Positions 37,363-46,077 are shown, numbered from the stretch's first letter. The stretch: DNA of 64,000 bases from Halobacteria archaeon AArc-dxtr1 (GCA_025517425.1 JAOPJY010000001.1:916217-980216), one strand, 5' to 3'. The notes: generated by a model not told the origin, from the letters alone. Translations and numbers: made by a program.

Positions 37363-37395
37363 GCGGTCTGACGGCCGCTACGGTGGACCGACTCG

Positions 37396-37402
37396 TTTTT
37401 TT
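37396..37402 (+). terminator. oligo-T transcription terminator candidate
   Basis: Seven consecutive T residues 34 bases after the winged-helix stop codon, in a high-GC setting. Archaeal polymerase terminates at such runs. It lies 23 bases before the next gene's GTG, so it may also be part of that promoter. Confidence 0.35.
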
Positions 37403-37425
37403 CCCTCGCCCGCAAGGACTACCAC

Positions 37426-38124
37426 GTGGAAACGGTAGCCGACGAGTTAGTTCGAGCCCGCGAGCTCTCGACGAGCAATCTCGCCGACGCGATCGAGACG
37501 ATCGGCTTCGAGTGTACCCGCTGTGGCGCGTGCTGTACGGCCGACGGCGACGAGGCGCACACAGCAACGGTGTTCCCGGGAGAGGTACGTACGCTCGCGG
37601 ACGCCACCGAGCGTGACTGGGAGGAGGTCGCCAGACCGATGCCGTACGGGCTTCGCGAGCGCGACGACGGCAAGACGGTAGGCGAAACCTTCGAGTGGGC
37701 TCTCCAGACCGACAGCTGCGGAGACTGTACGTTCTACGCGGAAGCTGCGGACGGCACCGGTAGCTGTCAGGCTCACGAGCACCGGCCGCTGATCTGTCAG
37801 ACCTATCCGTTCAGCGTAGATCTGAACGAGACGGATTCGTCGGCGGACGGCGGGGCGACGGAGCCACAGGCAGTCGAGACCGTCGATCGACACGGGCCCG
37901 TCCGCGCCCACGAGTGTGAGGGACTCGGGCGGGAGATCGACCGCGCCGACGCCGAGAAGCTGGCCCACGCACTGAAAGAACGGACGATTCGTGAGCTTGA
38001 GGAGACGATGGGAGTACACGAGTCGTACCGACCGACGCCGGCCAAATCGAGCATCGTCGTCCACGACTCGGAGGGGGCCAAACGCCCCGACGGAACGCGA
38101 GTGAGCCCTGATACGGCGCAGTAG
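37426..38124 (+). CDS. YkgJ-family cysteine cluster protein
   Basis: A 232-residue protein of the YkgJ / CxxCxxCC family, which binds zinc or an iron-sulfur cluster. The motif is C30-x2-C33-x2-CC36-37, and further cysteines lie in SCGDCTFY and GSCQAHE, with RPLICQTYPF completing the set. The function is unknown across the family; the reactive cysteine set suggests metal binding. It starts at GTG 37426. The C-terminal third is acidic and variable. Confidence 0.85.
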   Translation: METVADELVRARELSTSNLADAIETIGFECTRCGACCTADGDEAHTATVFPGEVRTLADATERDWEEVARPMPYGLRERDDGKTVGETFEWALQTDSCGDCTFYAEAADGTGSCQAHEHRPLICQTYPFSVDLNETDSSADGGATEPQAVETVDRHGPVRAHECEGLGREIDRADAEKLAHALKERTIRELEETMGVHESYRPTPAKSSIVVHDSEGAKRPDGTRVSPDTAQ

Positions 38125-38241
38125 TCTCTACGAACTGGGTTCGTGGCAGTTACAGTATCCTGTCGAATTCGGCGTGGCCCCGTCGACACCGACGTCGAGT
38201 GTCGCCGAAACCGACCGTGATAAAACGGGGCCGCCGGACGA

Positions 38242-38691
38242 TTAAAACGTCTCTTCTATGATGTCGCCGACGGCGAAGTTCGACTTGACCTCGGTGACCT
38301 CGATCTTGACGCGCTCGCCCACCTCGGCGCCCGGAACGATGATAACGTAGCCGCGCTCGACGCGGGCGATCCCATCGCCTTGCTTGCCGATATCCTCGAT
38401 TTCGACGTATCGCGTCTCCCCGACGTCGACGGGTGGCTGTGGCTCCGATGGCGGAGAGGGCCGATCTGACGACGGCGTGGCCTCGCCGCTTGCGGTCGCC
38501 TCTCCGTCTTCGCGAGAGATCAACGCAACCTTGTACACGTCGCCCGGTTCGACATCACCCGTCTCGATTTCCTGTCGGGGAACCTCGATGACGTAGCGGT
38601 CGTCCTCACTCGAGATCTCCGTACTGAACAGACACAGGAGTTTTTCAGATATTTCCACAGGTAAACCCTCGTCTTTCTGTCTGAATCGCAT
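38242..38691 (-). CDS. TRAM domain-containing protein
   Basis: A 149-residue protein with a C-terminal TRAM beta barrel of about 60 residues (GETRYVEIEDIGKQGDGIARVERG to the end), the RNA-binding module of tRNA-modifying enzymes. Preceding it are an N-terminal strand-rich region (YVIEVPRQEIETGD) and a Ser/Pro/Glu-rich linker (about 65-90). TRAM-only proteins are thought to act as RNA chaperones in archaea. It is encoded directly downstream of the radical SAM gene (11 bases), so they may be cotranscribed. The start is ATG 38689-38691. Confidence 0.88.
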   Translation of the reverse strand: MRFRQKDEGLPVEISEKLLCLFSTEISSEDDRYVIEVPRQEIETGDVEPGDVYKVALISREDGEATASGEATPSSDRPSPPSEPQPPVDVGETRYVEIEDIGKQGDGIARVERGYVIIVPGAEVGERVKIEVTEVKSNFAVGDIIEETF

Positions 38692-38702
38692 CCGTAATAG
38701 AA

Positions 38703-40478
38703 CTACCGACCGGATGCCCCCTGTGGACCGGGAAGACGGCCGGCAAACCGGGTCAGATCTACCTCCGAACCGGCGTCGACCTCGTCTACCGAGGCGTACG
38801 GCCGGCCGACGACGATATCTCCGGCCGTGCGATCGCCAATCCCGGGGATTGCGGTGAGTTCGTCCATCGACGCCGCGTTGACGTCTAAGGGGTAGGGAAC
38901 GCCCGTCACCGAGCGGTAGCCGTGGTCGACGACCGCGACGTCGATGACCTCGCCCAGTTCGCGCTCGCCGGGGATACCGACCAGCAGCGGGTAGGTGCCG
39001 AGCTGGCGGCCGAACGTCTTCCCGTCCTGGTGGTACTCTAAGTGAACGTCCGGGAGAACAGTCCCCCGGGGGGCGACCCGATCGAGCATGGGATTGTCGA
39101 TCTCCTCGCGCACCTGCCGTTTGTAGCGCTTGAACAGCGACTTGTGCTCTGTCGCGATCTGGGCGCCAGTGTCTGACATATCGGTGCCGGCAAACGCCAT
39201 CACCTGGCGGATGTTGACCCGCCGGAGCATGTACCCCTCGTCGTACACTCGCTGCAGGAACTGCATGTTTCGCTCGTAGGTCTCCTCGCGCTCGCCTTTA
39301 AGTCCGTGAAGGAGGTTGATTCCGGGCAGGAGCTTGGGGAGTCGGGTCGGGCCACTGGCACCCGAACCGTCGGTGGCAACTCCCGCAGCGGACGCTGCGC
39401 CGTCGCCACCGGTCGGGTCGTTCGGCCCGCCCGGTCGCCACCCTGCCTCCTCGTTGACGATCTTGACGGCCTCGAAGCACTCCTCGGCGGAGACGTTCAG
39501 ATCGTTCGCTTCCTGAACCACCGGATCGGCGGACTCGAGGCCGAAGGCGGCCGTATCTCCCGGCGTGTTGTGCTCGGCGATGATTCGAATCCCCTCCCGA
39601 CTCTTCTCGGGCCACTTCACGATCGTGATGGGATTCATGTTGTCGAGATGGAGCGTCTCGAGGTCCGGCGCGACCTCGCGGATCCCACCGTAGAGTTGGC
39701 GCAAGGCGTCGGGGTTGGGCGCCTCACCGTCGCCGCCGTAGGCGAGGATGTCTGCCTGTCGACCGATCCGGAAGTGTGTGACGCCGTAGTCCGAGAGCGC
39801 ATCGACCTCGCCGACGACCGACGGCGGCGGCCGGAAGTCGGGGTTGCCGTACAGCGGTTCGGTACAGAACGAACAGCGGTAGGCACAACCCCGAGAGGTC
39901 TCGAGTTCGGCGATGAGGTGGTCGGGGTGGTTCGGGTGTTGCTCGACGATGAACGCCCCCTCCCGAGCCCACCGTGACACCTCGTCGACGTCGCGCATTC
40001 GGTTGTTGAACCCCTCGAAACCGCTCTCGACCAGATCGTAGACCGCAGCCTCGACGTCGCCTTTGGCGACGAAGTCGAAGTCGAGATCCTGGCGTTCGGT
40101 CTCGATGGCACCTTCGTTTGCCTCGCCGACGCCGAACTTGATTGGGCCGCCCATCAGGCTCGTCCCGCCTGCGGTCCAGGCGAGCTTTCGGACTTCGTCA
40201 GGTTCTGCCGGCGTGCCGCCGACGTACTTGCCGGGGACGGTCATCCCGCCGAGGTAGATCATGAGGTCGGCCTCGTCGACGTCGCGCCAGCGGTCGGGCT
40301 GGTCGCGCAGCCTGTCGATCGTGTGGTAGGTGATCTGCTCGCGAGGGACGCCCGCGTCGACGAGCGCACCCGCGACGTACCGGGGGTACGTCGAGATGTA
40401 CGGCGGCACCCCGAAGTGAGCGGGCTCGTCGACGTAGCCGTCGACGAGTGTCACCGAGAGCGTCTCGGGGTCTGTCAT
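38703..40478 (-). CDS. radical SAM protein with C-terminal helix-hairpin-helix
   Basis: A 591-residue radical SAM enzyme with the cluster-binding cysteines C198, C202 and C205 in CAYRCSFC. The N-terminal 180 residues resemble the cofactor-binding domain that precedes many archaeal B12-type radical SAM proteins, although no cobalamin motif is clear. A helix-hairpin-helix (MDELTAIPGIGDRTAGDI) closes the C terminus, suggesting nucleic-acid contact. The middle contains a glycine/serine-rich insertion (about 380-400). The TRAM gene follows. The substrate is unknown; RNA modification is an inference from the HhH and TRAM neighbour. Confidence 0.82.
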   Translation of the reverse strand: MTDPETLSVTLVDGYVDEPAHFGVPPYISTYPRYVAGALVDAGVPREQITYHTIDRLRDQPDRWRDVDEADLMIYLGGMTVPGKYVGGTPAEPDEVRKLAWTAGGTSLMGGPIKFGVGEANEGAIETERQDLDFDFVAKGDVEAAVYDLVESGFEGFNNRMRDVDEVSRWAREGAFIVEQHPNHPDHLIAELETSRGCAYRCSFCTEPLYGNPDFRPPPSVVGEVDALSDYGVTHFRIGRQADILAYGGDGEAPNPDALRQLYGGIREVAPDLETLHLDNMNPITIVKWPEKSREGIRIIAEHNTPGDTAAFGLESADPVVQEANDLNVSAEECFEAVKIVNEEAGWRPGGPNDPTGGDGAASAAGVATDGSGASGPTRLPKLLPGINLLHGLKGEREETYERNMQFLQRVYDEGYMLRRVNIRQVMAFAGTDMSDTGAQIATEHKSLFKRYKRQVREEIDNPMLDRVAPRGTVLPDVHLEYHQDGKTFGRQLGTYPLLVGIPGERELGEVIDVAVVDHGYRSVTGVPYPLDVNAASMDELTAIPGIGDRTAGDIVVGRPYASVDEVDAGSEVDLTRFAGRLPGPQGASGR

Positions 40479-40661
40479 AGACAGCGATAGCGCCCCGACG
40501 CCTAAAACGGTGACTACACGCAGCCCCGTGAACACGAACAGGTCCAGAGCGCGCTTCCGTCAACCGCCACGTTCACGATATCGAACCGTTCGTGCCAGAG
40601 AGAGACTGTTCTAACGACAAAAGCACTAAGAAGCGAGCGAACGTAGAGTCAGTATCCGCCA

Positions 40662-40712
40662 ATGAGTCCGATCCACCCCGTCTCGCCCTCCGTCGGAGGT
40701 GTCCGCCCGTGA
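40662..40712 (+). other. 16-codon upstream ORF overlapping the Hsp20-like start
   Basis: ATG 40662 opens a 16-residue frame ending at TGA 40710-40712, which overlaps the GTG start at 40709 (GTGA). It contains a perfect GGAGGT at 40695-40700, 8 bases before that GTG, so the frame carries the Shine-Dalgarno of the downstream gene. Coupled translation is the likely purpose; there is no evidence of a functional peptide. Confidence 0.45.
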
Positions 40713-41203
40713 CGCTCCGTGACCTCACCGATTCGATCGGTAAGGAGCTTTACCGTCAGGTCGGACGCGTCCAGAGCCGCATCCAGCAACAGCGCGAACT
40801 GCCGGTCGACGTCCTCGAGAACGAGACGGGATATCTCGTCGTCTTCGACGCCGCAGGTGCCGAGTTAGCTGACGTCCAGGTGCGGTACGTCGACGGAACG
40901 GTCCGGGTCCTGATCGAGCGCGCTCAGCCGGAGTACGACGGGTACGAAATGCGATTCCCCGGACGCTCGAACACTGTCGATGGGTCGGTCGATCTCCCTG
41001 CAGACGCCCTCGTCGACCCCGACGACGCCACCGCGACACTCACCGACGGCGGGACCCTCCGCATCGAGATCCCGAAAGAAGACGACGCCAACACCGACGA
41101 CGCACCAGCGACGGATGCGACAGGCGAGACGGAGACGCGATCGAATCCGGGAGAGCCAGCCGACGCGGAGACGAGCCCACCCGAAGAGCTCACCGTCGAC
41201 TGA
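40709..41203 (+). CDS. Hsp20/alpha-crystallin-like protein
   Basis: A 164-residue protein. After an N-terminal helix (LTDSIGKELYRQVGRVQSRI) comes the beta-sandwich of small heat-shock proteins, ELPVDVLENETGYLVVFDAAG, and a C-terminal strand GGTLRIEIPKED with the I/V-x-I/V element. A 50-residue acidic tail follows. Initiation is at GTG 40709, decided by GGAGGT 8 bases upstream. The 463-bp inserted element starts 92 bases after the stop. Small heat-shock proteins hold unfolded proteins; some haloarchaeal members are gas-vesicle related (GvpH). Confidence 0.8.
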   Translation: MTLRDLTDSIGKELYRQVGRVQSRIQQQRELPVDVLENETGYLVVFDAAGAELADVQVRYVDGTVRVLIERAQPEYDGYEMRFPGRSNTVDGSVDLPADALVDPDDATATLTDGGTLRIEIPKEDDANTDDAPATDATGETETRSNPGEPADAETSPPEELTVD

Positions 41204-41287
41204 GCCGCACCCGAGATCGCGCGCAGCTGTCGGCTCAAGAAACCGATCGACGAGTATTCTGACCGTCACCGGTCGATAGGCATTCCG

Positions 41288-41295
41288 GCTTTCAC
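41288..41295. repeat. left target-site duplication of the inserted element
   Basis: GCTTTCAC at 41288-41295 is repeated exactly at 41759-41766, immediately flanking the element. Eight bases is the duplication size of IS6-family insertions. Confidence 0.75.
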
Positions 41296-41435
41296 GGCTC
41301 TGTTGAAACCCTCACTACCTGACAAGAGAGGCGTGCTGAATATAGAGCATGAAGTCAGCAGTTGAGTAATGTTGATTCCTCACGGTTGCGGATGAACCAG
41401 CAAGTCAGTGTTGACTGACTTATTTCCGCAACTCA

Positions 41436-41445
41436 CATACATATG
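41436..41445 (+). promoter_or_regulatory. TATA-like element for the element's internal gene
   Basis: CACATACATATG lies about 25 bases upstream of ATG 41463, the spacing for a leaderless haloarchaeal transcript. Confidence 0.35.
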
Positions 41446-41462
41446 ATTGGATTATTTATCAT

Positions 41463-41639
41463 ATGGAATCAGATAAGATCCTCTTCGGTATATTGGGTCT
41501 ACAAATCGCCGTTGTTGCCGCAGCACATGAGATTATTAGCGAGATATCCTTCGCAGCAGAAGGTCCGGTAATAATCTTAATGTGGGGTAGTATTTTAGTC
41601 ACACTTTCTGGATTTTTGGTAGGACGAACCGGTCGCTAG
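41463..41639 (+). CDS. 58-residue membrane protein inside the MITE-like element
   Basis: A short frame from ATG 41463 to TAG 41637-41639. It has two hydrophobic segments, about residues 7-21 (LFGILGLQIAVVAAA) and 36-53 (GPVIILMWGSILVTLSGF), separated by an acidic loop and ending in a basic GRTGR, so a two-helix membrane protein is plausible. The promoter-like sequence 25 bases upstream would make it leaderless. It is not related to any known transposase. As passenger DNA of a mobile element it could be a real small gene or decaying sequence; codon use is less GC-biased than in neighbours. Confidence 0.5.
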   Translation: MESDKILFGILGLQIAVVAAAHEIISEISFAAEGPVIILMWGSILVTLSGFLVGRTGR

Positions 41640-41758
41640 TATGTAATTGCGATTGGATTGACTTCTCTGTTTGATCGGGGGCATCAGATGCTGAGTTTGC
41701 GCTCTCAATTCAGCACGACCGCTGAAACCTATCACTGATTGAGGGTTTCAACAAGGCC

Positions 41759-41766
41759 GCTTTCAC
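41759..41766. repeat. right target-site duplication of the inserted element
   Basis: GCTTTCAC, the second copy of the 8-bp target duplication. It contains the TGA stop (41763-41765, minus strand) of the FAD oxidase gene, so the insertion preserved that gene's end. Confidence 0.75.
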
Positions 41767-42944
41767 CGATTGACAGCCATTCCGACCTCGATGTCGAACG
41801 ACTCCGTGCCGTCAAATCGCGTCGGATCGAAGTCGCCGGCGGCCTCCTCTTCTAATATCAACTCCGCGACCCGGTCGCCGATCGCCGGCGCCCGCATGAA
41901 CCCCTCACCGTCGAAGCCAGTTGCCACGTACAGTCCGTCACGGACCCGCCCGACGAGCGGGTCGCGATCGGGCGTCGTCGTACAGAGGCCGGCCCAGGAG
42001 CGCTCGACCGAGAGCGAAGCCTCGGGCAGTCGCGTCTCGAGTTTCGAGACGAGATCGTCGACGAACTCGGCATCGGCCGTCGGATCGTACTCGTCGGGAT
42101 CGGCTTCGCTGAGAACGGCGCCGTCGCCTGCGAGGATTCCGTCTGCGTGCGGGCGGAGATAGTACCCGGCCGACGCGTCGTAGCACATCGGCTCCGAGAG
42201 CGAACCGCTCGCGACGAGCGCCTGGACGCGGTAGGGCTTCATCGCGATCGGGACGTCTGCGCCCCCAAGAAGTGCCTTCGTGTGCGCGCCGGCGGCGACC
42301 AGGACGGCGTCGTACTCGCGGTACTCGCCGTCGGGGAGCACGACGCCCGCCGGGTCGGTTCGAATCTCGACCGGCGTATTCGTCTCCAGGGTCGCGCCGG
42401 CGCCGGTCGCCGCCGCAGCCAGGCAGGCCGTATAGCGTGCCGGGTCGGCGTATCCCGCGGCGCCGGCGATGCCGGCGACGGCGACGTCGTCGGTTGCCAG
42501 TGCGGGAAACCGGTCGGCCAGCCCGTCGGCGTCGAGTTCGAGCGCGACGACGCCATGCTCTTGCATGCGCGCGATCCCGTCGCGGATCGCCTCAGCCCGG
42601 GCCGTGTCGCCCTCGCGGGCGAACCAGACGTAGGGGCACTCGACGAACGGGAAGGTGTCGTCGCCGGAAAACGCCCGGAAGCGCTCGATGGCCTCGCCGG
42701 CAATCGCGGCGTCGCGCTCGTCGGCGAAGGCGTCGTAACAGAGCCCAGCTGCCCGTCCAGTGGCGCCGCCGGCGACAGTGTCGCGGTCGTAGAGCGTCAC
42801 GTCGGCGCCAGCGCTCGCGAGATCGTACGCCGCGGTCGCACCCACGGCACCGGCACCCACGACCGCGATCTGTCGGCCTGCGCCGCGGTCGACGAAGGCG
42901 TCGGCGCCGACGGCCAGTTCGGCGTCGGGCTCGGAATCGCTCAC
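41763..42944 (-). CDS. FAD-dependent amino-acid oxidase/dehydrogenase-like protein (DadA/glycine oxidase family)
   Basis: A 393-residue flavoprotein. After about 24 acidic residues the FAD dinucleotide motif G30-x-G32-x2-G35 (VVGAGAVGATAAY) is followed by TLYDRDTVAGGATGRAAGL; near the C terminus, WAGLCTTTPDRDPLVGRV and LYVATGFDGEGFMRAPAIGD are the flavin-contact segments. These match D-amino-acid dehydrogenase and glycine/sarcosine oxidases, which oxidise amines. The substrate is unknown. The start ATG is 42942-42944. The stop codon lies inside the right target duplication of the inserted element. Confidence 0.86.
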   Translation of the reverse strand: MSDSEPDAELAVGADAFVDRGAGRQIAVVGAGAVGATAAYDLASAGADVTLYDRDTVAGGATGRAAGLCYDAFADERDAAIAGEAIERFRAFSGDDTFPFVECPYVWFAREGDTARAEAIRDGIARMQEHGVVALELDADGLADRFPALATDDVAVAGIAGAAGYADPARYTACLAAAATGAGATLETNTPVEIRTDPAGVVLPDGEYREYDAVLVAAGAHTKALLGGADVPIAMKPYRVQALVASGSLSEPMCYDASAGYYLRPHADGILAGDGAVLSEADPDEYDPTADAEFVDDLVSKLETRLPEASLSVERSWAGLCTTTPDRDPLVGRVRDGLYVATGFDGEGFMRAPAIGDRVAELILEEEAAGDFDPTRFDGTESFDIEVGMAVNR

Positions 42945-43151
42945 AGTCGTTCACCTCGTAGCCGGGGGTTTCGGAGGGAGCTCGTTCCCGTTCGCTCGAG
43001 GCTTCGGTCGGCAGACGAGATCGACTCGAATCCATCCATACCTCAGCGTGGGTAACGGGGGTCCTTATTCTCACGGGGTCCCGTCGGTCGATTGCACGAA
43101 CTGAGATGGGCGCAAAGAGCTATCTGGGCTCCCCGAAAGGAGAGCGGTACG

Positions 43152-43589
43152 ATGGCTCCTCGTCGACGACTCTCGCCGACGGCAGCCGGGATTGCCGCCG
43201 GGCTCCTGTTTGTGGCCACCGCACTCGTCGTCCACCTGCGTCTCGTGGTCGCCGAGTACGGGACCGGGCTCGCAACCGGTCCACGGACGGCCCTCTGGGT
43301 GTTCGGCGGGGCGTTTTTCCTCGTTGCGGTGCCTGCGTCCGTCTCGGTGCGCTACCGCGTCTACTCGCCCGTGATCGTCGCCACCGCCCTCTACGCGTGG
43401 CTGCTCGCCGCCTCGTGGTCGGCGATGGTCGAGTCGGCGCAGTCTCCCGGCGCTGGGTTGACGGCGACGCTGTTCGAACTCAGCCTCTGGTACTGGCCGC
43501 TCGTAGTGTGGATCCCACTCAGCGCCGGCGCCGTCGAGTACGGACTGCGCCGACTGACCAGCTGGAGTCGACTGCCCGCGAGTACCTAG
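43152..43589 (+). CDS. four-helix membrane protein
   Basis: A 145-residue hydrophobic protein with membrane helices at about 9-28, 40-60, 70-92 and 108-128. Start ATG 43152 (MAPRRRLSPT), where the basic N terminus favours a cytosolic start. Its TAG stop (43587-43589) overlaps the stop of the convergent Nudix gene within CTAG. No family recognised. Confidence 0.65.
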   Translation: MAPRRRLSPTAAGIAAGLLFVATALVVHLRLVVAEYGTGLATGPRTALWVFGGAFFLVAVPASVSVRYRVYSPVIVATALYAWLLAASWSAMVESAQSPGAGLTATLFELSLWYWPLVVWIPLSAGAVEYGLRRLTSWSRLPAST

Positions 43590-44176
43590 TACCGGGACTG
43601 ATCGACGGCATCTGCCGGTTCGAACGGAGTGGTCAGTGAAAGCAGTTGGACCAGAATCTGTCCCGTCGCGCCCCAGACGGTGTAGCCGTTGACGCGGAAG
43701 TAGTGGACGAGAATCTCGCCGTACTCGGGGTGTGTTCTGCGCTCTGACGTGTAGTTCTCCGGATCCAGAAGCGCCGAGACGGGAAGAACGACGATCTCGG
43801 CGACCTCGCGTTCGTCGGGATCGTAGGTGCGATCGGGGATACGCGCAGCAAACGGTGTGACGGCGTACTCACTGACCGTCCGAATGTCGTCGAGGCGACC
43901 GACGGGATCGGCAGCGGCCGGATCGAGTGCGATCTCTTCGTTGGCCTCCCGAAGCGCGGTGTCGAGAAGCGTCTCGTCTGTGGGTTCAGTCCCGCCACCG
44001 GGGAAGCTCATCTGACCTGGGTGCTCCCCGAGGTGTTCTGCGCGCTTGGTAAACAGCAGGTAGTCCTCGCCGTTGCGGTCGATAACCGGCGCGAGGACGG
44101 CGGCCGTGTAGGCCTGATCGTCGACCGTTCGAGGCTCGTAGGCGGCGACGGAATCGAGTGCGAGGCGCCTGGTCAT
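43586..44176 (-). CDS. Nudix hydrolase, CoA pyrophosphatase-like
   Basis: A 196-residue Nudix enzyme. The box GGGTEPTDETLLDTALREANEEI fits the G-x5-E-x7-REUxEExGU signature, and MSFPGGG upstream is the extra motif of CoA/UPF0035 members that hydrolyse coenzyme A derivatives. Either ATG 44176 or GTG 44182 may start it; the GTG overlaps the previous gene's TGA (GTGA), which would couple translation. It lies at the end of a two-gene unit with the upstream unknown. Confidence 0.85.
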   Translation of the reverse strand: MTRRLALDSVAAYEPRTVDDQAYTAAVLAPVIDRNGEDYLLFTKRAEHLGEHPGQMSFPGGGTEPTDETLLDTALREANEEIALDPAAADPVGRLDDIRTVSEYAVTPFAARIPDRTYDPDEREVAEIVVLPVSALLDPENYTSERRTHPEYGEILVHYFRVNGYTVWGATGQILVQLLSLTTPFEPADAVDQSRY

Positions 44177-44178
44177 GG

Positions 44179-44730
44179 TCACTCCGTGTCGAGTGCCGCC
44201 TCGAGTCGCTCTCGCTGGGCCGAGAGATCGACAGGGGCCCAGGCTTCGGCGTCGTAGCTGGCGTCGAGCAGGTGTCGGAGCCGGTCTCCGTCGGCAGAGA
44301 GGTGAGATGCTGGCTGGTCATCCGCGGGAGACGCTTCGCCGACCGCAGCCGAGACTGCGTCGGCGAACGCCTCGCGGAACTGATCGGCAAGCGCCTCGCG
44401 GTCGAGCCGCCGGCGCTCGACGTCGAGAATGTGCGGGACGTCCTCGGCGTGTTCGGGCACGCGCGGGAAGGCCGTGGGACCGGCGACGAGCAGCCGGTCG
44501 CCGCCGTCGGCTGCGATCGGATCCGCCGAATCCGCAAGAACGTCCGGATCGCACTCGACCAGCGCGAACGCTGCGAGCGCATCGTCGACGGCGTCTGCGA
44601 CCGCGTCCTCGTCGACGGCAGCACCGTCGGCGCGGTAGGCCGTCTCTCTGAGCGCCCGCTCGAGTTCCGGGCGAGTCAGGCCACCGAAGAGGTCGACGAC
44701 ACCGGCGAGTTCGTCGGCCATCGGAGTCAT
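44179..44730 (-). CDS. conserved haloarchaeal protein, function unknown
   Basis: A 183-residue soluble acidic protein (or 180 from ATG 44721, MADELAGVV). It contains a helical N half (VVDLFGGLTRPELERALRETAYRA), the segment LLVAGPTAFPRVPEHAEDVPHILD and a C-terminal helix LSAQRERLEAALDTE. I do not recognise a motif. I have seen similar haloarchaeal proteins annotated only as domain of unknown function. Its TGA overlaps the Nudix start region, so the two are likely coexpressed. Confidence 0.6.
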   Translation of the reverse strand: MTPMADELAGVVDLFGGLTRPELERALRETAYRADGAAVDEDAVADAVDDALAAFALVECDPDVLADSADPIAADGGDRLLVAGPTAFPRVPEHAEDVPHILDVERRRLDREALADQFREAFADAVSAAVGEASPADDQPASHLSADGDRLRHLLDASYDAEAWAPVDLSAQRERLEAALDTE

Positions 44731-44832
44731 GGTCGAGGAGACGATGGGAACGCTGATAATCGTTCCGTCGGCGGCGAGTGTGGCACCACGAGGAGAGTCC
44801 GACGATGAATCGAGTCGGCCTGCTCGACGGGG

Positions 44833-45960
44833 TCAGTCGCCGACACCTGACTCCACTGGCTCCGTGAGCCACGGACGGGCGGCTCGCAAGACCGCGTCGG
44901 GATCGATTGGGGCGTCGCTCCAGCGCGGCAGTCTGGAAGCCGGGTCGGGCGGCGAGATCGAGTCGGCGTAGCGCTCCAGTTGCTCGCGCTCGGCTGTGGC
45001 ATCGTACGTGAGTCCGTTGAAGCGGGCGTCGGCCTCGTACTGGGCGATCAGTCGCTCGCCAGCGTCGAGGTAGGCGTCGGGGAGCGTCTCGTAGTCGGGA
45101 TCGACGCCGCGGCCCTCGAGAACCGACAACAGCGTGGCAACGACCTCGCGGCTCATCCCCTCGAGGCCCTCGGTGCCGGCGACGGCTCGGTGGTCGTGCT
45201 CGTGACGACCCAGGTCGACCTGGGCGGTGCCCGCGAAGCCGGCGTGGTCGAAGGCGTCGCCGAGGGTGCCGACCTCGAGCCCCCAGGTCGGTGGCGCGCG
45301 AAGCCGACGGGCGAAGGCAGAACTCGCGGCGAACTCGCCGGCGAGAGCGTACCGGAACGCGCCCAGATAGTCGAGGATCGGGGCGTCACTATCGGTCACG
45401 AGCGCCCGGATCAGGGGTTCATAACAGAGGCGGAACAGTCGACCGTAGAGGCGATCGTTCTCGACGCGCGCGTAGTAACCCTTTGCGAACTCGAAACCCA
45501 TCGTCAACGGCGCCACGAGTCGCGCGACGTGGTCGGCCTCGTAGCTGCGGGCGTCGGCGTCGTGGACGACGACGTAGTCGGCCTCGGCTGCGGCCGGCCC
45601 GAGCGCCAGCCAGACGTCGCGTCCCTTGCCGCGCTCGCGGGTAAGCCCCGCCTCCGCCAGCAGTGCGTCGACTGCCGGCGCGTTACACCAGAGCACGGTC
45701 GTCGGGAGAGAGAAGGAGTCGAGCCACTCCCGGACCGGCTCGATCCGATCGGTCGAGGCTCGGAGGGGAACGTAGACCGCTGCGGGATCTGCCCGCTCGA
45801 GTTCTCCCAGCACGCGCTCTGCGGCCTCGCTTCCGTGTTCGCGGGCGGTCATCGGGACCACCACTGCCGTCCGGGACAGCGGCTCCCGAGAGTCCGCGAC
45901 CGTCGGCTCGTCGGCCCCCAACCCGTGGAGCGTCGTAATTCGCTCCTGGACGTACTCCAT
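44833..45960 (-). CDS. GpgS-like glycosyltransferase
   Basis: A 375-residue GT-A-type transferase resembling the glucosyl/mannosyl-3-phosphoglycerate synthase group. Features include TAVVVPMTAREHG, VYVPLRASTDRIEPV, LWCNAPAVDALL, GKGRDVWLALG, and the DxD-type VVHDADARSYEADHV followed by KGYYARVENDRLYGR and WGLEVGTLGDAF. The late HEHDHRAV histidines resemble the metal/acid site of that family. It may make a compatible solute such as a glycosylglycerate, an inference. It starts at ATG 45958-45960. Confidence 0.75.
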   Translation of the reverse strand: MEYVQERITTLHGLGADEPTVADSREPLSRTAVVVPMTAREHGSEAAERVLGELERADPAAVYVPLRASTDRIEPVREWLDSFSLPTTVLWCNAPAVDALLAEAGLTRERGKGRDVWLALGPAAAEADYVVVHDADARSYEADHVARLVAPLTMGFEFAKGYYARVENDRLYGRLFRLCYEPLIRALVTDSDAPILDYLGAFRYALAGEFAASSAFARRLRAPPTWGLEVGTLGDAFDHAGFAGTAQVDLGRHEHDHRAVAGTEGLEGMSREVVATLLSVLEGRGVDPDYETLPDAYLDAGERLIAQYEADARFNGLTYDATAEREQLERYADSISPPDPASRLPRWSDAPIDPDAVLRAARPWLTEPVESGVGD

Positions 45961-46077
45961 CGGTACAGACTTCGGCCGGATCACCAAAACGGCCACGGCT
46001 CCGGCCAATCGTTCGAGAAGCGGTCAATTCCCGCTTGCGGCGTGGACCTGTCACCCCTCGCTGGCCGGGTCACCCCA

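Larger units (their letters stand above)
41296..41758. mobile_element. 463-bp MITE-like element with terminal inverted repeats
   Basis: The left end GGCTCTGTTGAAACCCTCA (41296-41314) matches the reverse complement of the right end (41740-41758) at 17 of 19 bases, and subterminal repeats extend the symmetry to about 60 bases (GTGCTGAAT and GAGC elements). It is bounded by the 8-bp duplication GCTTTCAC. There is no transposase frame, so it is non-autonomous; the end sequence and duplication size point to an IS6-type transposase acting in trans. Its AT content is higher than that of the surrounding DNA. It carries one 58-codon frame. The right duplication contains the stop of the FAD oxidase gene without altering it. 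Confidence 0.75.

Noticed and set aside
39306-39977. 223-codon plus-strand frame opposite the radical SAM gene
   Set aside because: It overlaps the CxxxCxxC-bearing minus-strand gene and has no family pattern.
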